From Calvatia gigantea (Eukaryota; Basidiomycota; Agaricomycetes; Agaricales; Lycoperdaceae): DNA of 64,000 bases. The first letter of the stretch is position 1; each line of letters starts with the position of its first letter. Made by a program: the position numbers and the translations under genes. Positions 57,704-64,000 of the stretch are shown one piece after another. Below the pieces are notes generated by a model. It was given only the letters and a program-made list of their open reading frames with translations. It was not told the DNA's origin and ran no database searches. Location: contig JACAAK010000002.1 of NCBI GenBank assembly GCA_025093985.1, forward strand, positions 1,550,001 to 1,614,000, read 5' to 3'.

Positions 57704-59281
57704 ATGCATAGCTTCCTCGCTCGAGTCACTGCGCGTCCAGGGTTACGATCGTATTGCACCACCTTCACACGTTCGCGGCGTTTCCAGTCGACCAGGACTC
57801 CCCGTAGTGCCTGGAAGCAGGCACTCAATCCCGATTCACAAATTTTAGTTCAGGAGAACTTTCCCAAACACTTCGTGTTCGCTTTAGATGTCGGAAGGCG
57901 TTTCGTCAGGTTCTCATTCATTGGTCTCGCTCTACTCGCTATCACAGTAGGGAGCGCTTACGAAGGGGCCCATATCTGGGCCGAGAAGAATGGTCTTGCT
58001 TCAGAATCCGATGAAGAGGTGACGAACTGGCAATGGGAGTCCGACGCAGACCGATGGACAGGCGACCCTATCCATGGTGGTACCGACCCCGGTCTTGGCT
58101 TCAAAGCAAGGCATTTAGTTCGCGCTGCCTGGATGGCTTACACATGGGGCATCGGCCACACCACGACGGCTATCGGAAGTCTTGACAAACGCGGTTCAGG
58201 GATCGTTGGACCTGCGGGGATTAAGGTCATTAACCCGCAACTCCAGCTTACGGAGGACTTCCTACGAGTAGCAATAGGACTCGGAGGGGCCTCTCCAGAC
58301 AAACTCTACCCTCATACGCTACCTAAGCTTTTCATCCTGCACAGCACTATGCTGGAAAAGCTCGGAGATGATTTTTTGCCCGAGGCTAAGTCAGAGCTTG
58401 AACGTGCCTGGGTCGGACTCGATGCCAAAAACCTAGGTGCTGCACGTGTTGCTTTGAAACTTGGGGACATGAACACACGTTTGGGGCTGGGAGACCAGGC
58501 ACTAGAGTGGTGGACCCGTGCCCTCCAACTCATTAACGGCAAACCCACCCAACCTGTCCCCGAACCCGTGGAGTTGGTTCCAAAACAACCACCGTCATCG
58601 CCTCTTGCCCAACGATTGTTGTCTTCAACTCTCGTATCCCTTTCTGCATTTTACGCGAAGTCGAGACAATTCCACAAGGCCGAATCAATTGAAGAAAGCG
58701 CCCTCTCGCTTCTCCGTGCCATCAGGCCGCCCGATTCCTTGGCGTCCGCGTCTGCTCCTCAAGCTCTCCATGCGTTATTTCTCCTGCAACGTTCATCTAT
58801 TCTTTCCATTCACCTTGCCGAAGTCCTGTATGCTCAAAACCGCCCAGCCATGACATCAATACAGTGGTTGACCTTCGCGGCGGAGTCCTCCGAACGCGTT
58901 GCACGGGCACTCACCGGGCTTCCTCTTGTCAAGCCAGAAGAATTCCCTGCCAAAAACCCTCTACCCCACCCACTTGAACAACATCTGTTGATCTCCTATT
59001 CGGCTTCTCGGACTATGAAACCAGTGGCCGAAGGTTTGCTGCGTGATGCCCGCCGCACAGCTGCCGAAGCGTGGAATTTGTTGGGGGTGCTCCATGAGGC
59101 ACGAGAAGGGACAAAATCAAAAGTTGCTTTGGAGTGCTTTGGACGTGCCGTAGAATGGGTAGGATCACCTTCGTCCGAGGCTGACGGGGGAAAAGAAGCT
59201 GCAGAAGGCATCCCTGATGCAGACTGGAAAGTGATCTGGAGCAACTACCAGAGGGTGAAACGTCAGGCCGAGGATAGTTGA
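57704..59281 (+). CDS. mitochondrial TPR protein, Mgr3-like
   Basis: An uninterrupted 525-residue reading frame, unusual beside its intron-rich neighbours. The N-terminus is Arg/Ser/Thr-rich without acidic residues (RVTARPGLRSYCTTFTRSRR), a strong mitochondrial presequence. One hydrophobic span follows (FSFIGLALLAITVGSAYEGA). The rest is helical with TPR-like pairs, for example LGAARVALKLGDMNTRLGLG, DQALEWWTRALQLI and STLVSLSAFYAKSRQFHKAE. This layout (presequence, one TM, TPR domain) matches fungal Mgr3, an adaptor that delivers substrates to the i-AAA protease Yme1, encoded 8.5 kb away here. The orthology is inferred from architecture, not from a diagnostic motif. The gene is divergent from the GH5-like gene, with 335 bp between starts. 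Confidence 0.6.
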   Translation: MHSFLARVTARPGLRSYCTTFTRSRRFQSTRTPRSAWKQALNPDSQILVQENFPKHFVFALDVGRRFVRFSFIGLALLAITVGSAYEGAHIWAEKNGLASESDEEVTNWQWESDADRWTGDPIHGGTDPGLGFKARHLVRAAWMAYTWGIGHTTTAIGSLDKRGSGIVGPAGIKVINPQLQLTEDFLRVAIGLGGASPDKLYPHTLPKLFILHSTMLEKLGDDFLPEAKSELERAWVGLDAKNLGAARVALKLGDMNTRLGLGDQALEWWTRALQLINGKPTQPVPEPVELVPKQPPSSPLAQRLLSSTLVSLSAFYAKSRQFHKAESIEESALSLLRAIRPPDSLASASAPQALHALFLLQRSSILSIHLAEVLYAQNRPAMTSIQWLTFAAESSERVARALTGLPLVKPEEFPAKNPLPHPLEQHLLISYSASRTMKPVAEGLLRDARRTAAEAWNLLGVLHEAREGTKSKVALECFGRAVEWVGSPSSEADGGKEAAEGIPDADWKVIWSNYQRVKRQAEDS

Positions 59282-60794
59282 ATTACGTTCTCATTGAATC
59301 AGCTCTCTCTTTCGTTCTCCCATGTGTTATACTGAGTAGCGCTAGCTATTTGTCGAAACTCCCTGGTCTTGGAGGTTATAATGTTTGTTTGGTTTTATTT
59401 ACAATGTCCATGGGATATTCGGAATGATTGATCAATGATTCCCCACAGAATTACCAGATGGGGGACTGATCTTCACATCAGTCATCACCTTGTGTTGAAA
59501 TGAGGGTGGTGGAGCGGAGGTGGAGCCCTTTGATTTCTAGTCAGGAGAGAATACTTTGAAAGTTCCAAAATAGTTCCAAAATACCTCGGATGCCTGTGCA
59601 TGAGTGGGGCAAGTCTGATGGGGGCCTGTGGCTTCGGATGGAACGGTCAGCTCCGGGACGAGCACGGGGCTCCCGCCCACGATTACACTTTCTTGGTAGA
59701 CCGCCCGCGCTGCTCCCTGGACAATAAGTGAAAGCCTCACACAAGTAAGGACTTTACAAGCAGACTAAACCACGGCTACTCCCAGTCGTACATGTCCCAG
59801 CATGCCGAGCACAAACTTAGTCACCAATACCTTCTTTGGCAGAAGCATTTCCTTGTGTGCTGATCTTCCCATCCATGGGATCCTGCCACAAATAGCCCCA
59901 GCAACAAGATTGGTACCCCCACTTTTGTGACAGCTTGGGCGGCGATAATCACAACATCAAGAGCTGTGACGGGACACCGCACACCGGTGCAACTTGCAAG
60001 TAACTGACGGTTTCGCTTATGACGGCTGCCCTTTTTCGGTATGGCCCGTAGCTTGGGCAAGAGGGCGGACCGCCAATAGTTAGACAAGGGTTAAGAACAC
60101 CGGGCGCTCATATCTCAACCCCGACCTCGACTCAGATACGAACTTTAAAACCTGGGTCTAGATCGCTGTCCAACAAGTTCAAGTTCGCGCTTCAAGACCT
60201 GCAGTCCTGCAACTGGAAGTGACAAGGAATCACCAATATTATGGCAATATATATATAAGATGTGCGGATACATTTGAGTTCTGACAAGTAGCAGTTTGGA
60301 GCCGCATGGATTTCTCATTGAATAGATAAGGGTTGGGGAGCCTCCTTTAATGATTTGCGATCGATGAACACACAAAACGCGACCGGTAAAAAACTTTCAG
60401 CCTCTTTCGGCCTAATTTGACTCTCTTTGACCGATAGATAGGAAATCCAAATCATCTGTTGTAGAGTTTGGTGTTAAGGCGAGGTGTGTGGACCGCAGTT
60501 TGCCTGTAGCGGGACAATGCAGGGCTCACCATTGTCATCTGCGGCGTGGACCAAGTGATGCTGAACGCTATGACATTAATTTAGGTAAGTTGGTATGAAG
60601 CATGTGGCATGTTATTTCCGTTGTGGGTTCAGTGGCACCGAGATGAATATCGATGCATCAATAAATCCCCAGATGTTCCGTGTTGGGAAAGGTGCCCTTA
60701 TCGAGTTAGGGCGGACTCAATCCCAGGTGCATCGATATCACCTTGTCCGATCACCGTCTTTCCCTCATCCTTAGTAAATCTTTGAACCAGAGCT
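59282..60794. other. 1.5-kb intergenic region upstream of DPP III
   Basis: No supported gene. It contains a small direct repeat (AGTTCCAAAAT twice, 59561-59582) and an 11-bp inverted repeat close to the DPP III start. The minus-strand frames are short and lack motifs. Confidence 0.5.
60647..60738. repeat. 11-bp inverted repeat upstream of DPP III
   Basis: ATATCGATGCA (60647-60657) and its exact complement TGCATCGATAT (60728-60738) lie 70 bp apart, 57 to 148 bp before the start codon. They could be paired binding sites or chance. Confidence 0.5.
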
Positions 60795-63700
60795 ATGGCG
60801 TCAATTGCTCTTGACAATGAGCGTTTCCTTGCTGATCGCACAACACCCCTCTGCGGTTTGGACATAGCCAAGTCTTTTGCTCAGTTGAGGTGTGTCGCTC
60901 CGCCCAAATATCGGTCTGCGACCAAACCCCTCGTAGCTTGCAGGAAAAGAAGTACACTCATTTTCTCAACCAGGCCTCGTGGGCCGGTGCTCGTATCATC
61001 CAAGGTCACCCTCGCAGTTTCAACTCCGCATAGTAATACCGATCAGTAAAATAGGACAATGGACTCCCCACGCAGTTAACCTCTACAACTTCCTCATCCT
61101 CGTGTTCAGTAATGGCGAGAATACCAAGCTAGGTGACCTCAACGCATTGCGTAAAGCCTCCCAGGTTACAGAACGAGATTGGGAAAACCTGCTCCAGTAT
61201 ACCATACAGGCAAGCCTGTGCGTATTACTTTTGTGTATGGAACTTATATCAGAAACAGGTCCTGAGCAACCTCACCAACTACAAGTCGTTCGGTTTCACC
61301 AAAATCATCCCGCGCATCCCTGTCCAAATCTTTGAGGCCGCTGTCCAGAACTCTGTCAACAAGGACAAGGCTATCGTTCTCTGGAACAAGGTGGGGTAAC
61401 CTTGGCCTGGTCACACCGCGCAGCTCATACCGACTCGCCCCAGCTCAAGGATCACATTTATTCAACAAACCCAGAGGCAAGCCTATTTGTTGGTAAAAGA
61501 AGCCTCGGCCATGTGTCAAACTATTACATTGGCGAAGTCATTGACGATGAAGAAGTGGCAGCGGTTCAAAAGGCGGCCGAGAAGCTGGGCGTCGATGTAT
61601 TGAATACCCGGTATGCTCCAGTGGTGTCACCGCATGGCTTATTGGACTAATGCCTTACAGTGTTGTAAAGAATACTGCCGGGGATTATGTTCTTTTGGTC
61701 GCGTCAGTTAATGCTCGCCCTCCCACGGCCCATGAAATCAGTATTCAGGGTAAGAAGGCCCAGCTCAAGGTCGAGTACGGTGACTTCTCGTTGGCGCTCA
61801 AGAAAGTGAACGAAGCCCTGCGAGAGGCGAGTTCGGCGTTTCCACTTGAACACACACACACTTCTAACACATGTGTCTAGGCTAAGAAATATGCAGCAAA
61901 CGAGCACCAAGCCAATATGATTGAAGGGTACATTAAATCGTAGGCGTTCTCGTTTTTCACCTGCTCCAAAAGGGCTCATGAGCCTAGGTTTGATACAGGA
62001 TCCATCAAGGACCACAGAGAGGCCTCTGTACATTGGGTAAGGGATGTTGGACCCGTCGTCGAGTCTTACATCGGGGTGAGTGATTGACCTTGTCTGGTTG
62101 GCCTATCTGACATCTTCCTCCATGCAGTTCATTGAAACATACGTGGATCCGTATGGAGGACGTGCGGAGTGGGAAGGTAATTAAGTAGCCCCTCCCCTTG
62201 TCCGACAAACCGGTTCATTTTACCACAGGATTCACTGCCATTGTGAACAAGGAGCTCAGCGCCAAATACGAAATTCTGGTGAACAAAGCACCCGACCTCA
62301 TCAAAGTTCTACCCTGGGGAAAAGATTTTGAGGTTGACGTGTTCAGGAAGCCCGACTTTACGGCTTTGGAAGTTGTGAATTTCGCAACGGGAGGTATGTC
62401 CCTTTGTCACCACAGATCTGCAACCCCTGGATTGATAAGTTCAAAGGTATACCTGCCGGCATCAATGTGGGTCTTGAAGGTTGGCTTCAAACTTGTCGCG
62501 GAGGTTAGCTGACGTTTTATCTGACAGATTCCTGTGAGAAACGGTTTCTACCGCACTGGATAAGACATACAAACCAAATGATTCACTCTTAGAATTACTA
62601 TGATATCCGGGCATCGACAGGTTTCAAAAACGTTTCGCTTGCAGTAAGTCGGGCCCCTAGATGGCAGGCTAAGATTTGCACTAACCCGCACCAAGAACAT
62701 TTTGGCCGCGAAAGCACCGAGTGAGAATTACCATAGTTATTTCAGGATTACCCGAAGAGACTCACTCTTTATACTTAGGCGAGGAGCTCACTTTCATCCA
62801 TCCTGACGATGTCGATTTGTATAATGCCTGGGACAACCGGGCATTTGAGCTACAAGTTGCCAACCACGAACTGCTAGGTCATGGTTCGGGCAAACAGTTC
62901 GAAGAATATACTGACGGGACGAGAAATTTCGACCCCGGAAAGGTGCGTTCGGGTTCATTAGAGTCCCAACTACCCACCAATACGATTCTTGGTCGTGATG
63001 GATCTTAGGTGATCAACCCTCTGACTGGCAAACCGATGTGAGTTGTGCTTGACAAACGAGCCGCCTGCAAAAATGGGTGTTAACATTCGAATCGCAGCAC
63101 GTCTTGGTACAAACCCGGTCAAACACCTGGATCTGTACTTGGAGAGGTGTCCTCTTCTATGGAAGAGTGCCGCGCAGAGACGGTCGCACTCTACCGTGAG
63201 TGTGACTAATGAACAATAACGTCTTACCCGAATCAAACGCACATATTTGCCCAGTCGTCAGCGAACCTGAAATTCTCAAGATCTTCAACGTAGGTGCAGT
63301 TCTTTATAACACCTTTTCTTGAGCTTAGGCTTACATGTAATCAGTATACCGACAAAAAAGATGTCGAGGGCATCCAATATATTACCTTCTTGCTTATGGC
63401 CAGAGCTGGTCTACGTGCTCTCGAATTTTACGATCCCGTAAACAAGAAGCACGGCCAGGCTCACATGCAGGCCAGGTAAGTACCTGTCCCTTTCGAGTTG
63501 TCGACTTGAATCTTCTACATTTGCGTCACCTTTAGGCTCGGTATCACGCAGCATCTCATCCGGTCTGGTATTGCCCGATTGGAAGAGGTTCACGACGCCG
63601 GTGGGGCTCTTGTAAACCTTTATGTTAGGGTAAGTGAAACACTGAGTGAATGACTTAATGAAGGCACTATACCCAATTGACCGATCATCTCACGGTTCCC

Positions 63701-64000
63701 TCGTGTAATAGGTTGATCGGGACCTTGTTTTGACCAAAGGCAGGGAGGTGGCTGGAAAGCTCCTTGTCGAGCTCCAGGTTCGGAAGAGTACAGCTGACGG
63801 CCCCGGCGCCCGTGAATTTTATAACCAATTGACTAAGCCTATTAAAGGCTGGGAAGGGGAGATTAGGAACATTGTCCTAGCAAAGAAACAGGTTCGGAGA
63901 ATTCCTGGGTCCCTCCTGACGATCTCTCTCACATATTTTTAGCCCCGCAAAATCTTTGTCCAACCTAATACATTCCTGGTCGACGGCGAAGTTCAATTGA
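60795..64000 (+). CDS. dipeptidyl peptidase III (3' end beyond the window)
   Basis: Cytosolic zinc exopeptidase (M49) that removes dipeptides from peptide N-termini. Motifs: NERFLADRTTPLCGLDIAKS, FLNQASWAGARIIQGQWTPH, YKSFGFTKIIPRIP, HVSNYYIGEVIDDEEVAAVQ, GGIPAGINIPNYYDIRASTG, the zinc motif HELLGH with its one-residue insertion, GSGKQFEEY, and the second zinc motif EECRAE. Around twenty short introns are needed, among them two GC-AG introns (61210-61258, 61827-61880) and a 6-nt micro-exon (62528-62533). The last bases are coding (FLVDGEVQL) with no stop, so the gene continues past the edge. It starts at ATG 60795. Confidence 0.95.
61210..61258 (+). other. GC-AG intron in DPP III (first)
   Basis: The 49-nt intron begins GCAAGC after ATACAG and ends GAAACAG, joining LLQYTIQ to VLSNLTNYKSFGF. 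The donor context CAG|GCAAG is close to ideal for this class, and GT alternatives are out of phase. Confidence 0.85.
61827..61880 (+). other. GC-AG intron in DPP III (second)
   Basis: The 54-nt intron begins GCGAGT after CGAGAG and ends GTGTCTAG, with a TTCTAAC branch-like site. It joins NEALRE to AKKYAANEHQANM. The nearest GT donor would create an immediate stop. Confidence 0.8.
62528..62533 (+). other. 6-nt micro-exon in DPP III
   Basis: Exon ATTCCT (Ile-Pro) lies between introns 62467-62527 and 62534-62592. It completes AGIN-IP-NYYDIR, conserved as AGINIPNY in DPP III, and without it two conserved residues would be missing. Confidence 0.8.

Noticed and set aside
1..64000. CRISPR array, operon or biosynthetic cluster
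   Set aside because: The window is fungal nuclear DNA with intron-rich housekeeping genes; no regularly spaced repeats and no PKS, NRPS or terpene core gene were seen.

Overview
The window comes from a filamentous basidiomycete fungus, probably an agaricomycete. Genes are densely packed on both strands and most are cut by many 45-65 nt GT-AG introns. The gene content is fungal housekeeping (Sec16, Pik1, Kre2/Mnt1, Tom40, Yme1, Rad3), with a small Cys-rich gene of a type I associate with basidiomycetes. Coordinates run from start codon to stop codon and include introns; exon joins were worked out by hand from splice signals and family conservation.

Layout. 0.8-3.8 kb: Pumilio/Puf3 RNA-binding protein. 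4.2-9.65 kb: Sec16 (COPII). 9.9-15.0 kb: divergent OST3 and PIK1. 15.3-19.8 kb: tandem Kre2/Mnt1 mannosyltransferases. 20.4-21.7 kb: TOM40. 21.9-22.9 kb: decayed ABC ATPase. 23.3 kb: intron-bearing tRNA-Ile(UAU). 23.6-26.9 kb: divergent Nur1/DUF2418-like protein and a membrane coiled-coil protein. 27.5-33.8 kb: mitochondrial Phe-tRNA synthetase, Mge1 (GrpE) and C1-THF synthase. 34.1-36.4 kb: PNGase-A-like amidase. 37.5-40.8 kb: Pmp3-fold protein and four-finger C2H2 factor. 41.0-49.2 kb: FBP1, a charged nuclear protein, a CCNDBP1-like protein and the i-AAA protease YME1. 50.9-54.6 kb: Cys-rich mini-gene and RAD3/XPD. 55.1-59.3 kb: GH5_7-like protein and a mitochondrial TPR protein like Mgr3. 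60.8 kb to the end: dipeptidyl peptidase III, cut by the window edge.

Functional threads. Several genes serve the secretory and glycosylation route (Sec16, Ost3, Pik1, two Kre2/Mnt1, PNGase A). Others serve mitochondrial biogenesis and quality control (Tom40, Mge1, mt-PheRS, Yme1, Mgr3-like, and possibly C1-THF synthase); Puf3-type proteins control mitochondrial mRNAs in yeast. No biosynthetic cluster, intact transposon or CRISPR-like array was seen.

The most unusual signals are in gene structure. There are 6- and 10-nt micro-exons, two of them conserved between the tandem mannosyltransferases and one in DPP III. Six introns need a GC-AG reading. Single-base frame breaks occur in Sec16 and one mannosyltransferase. 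A GH5_7-like protein seems to lack both catalytic glutamates.
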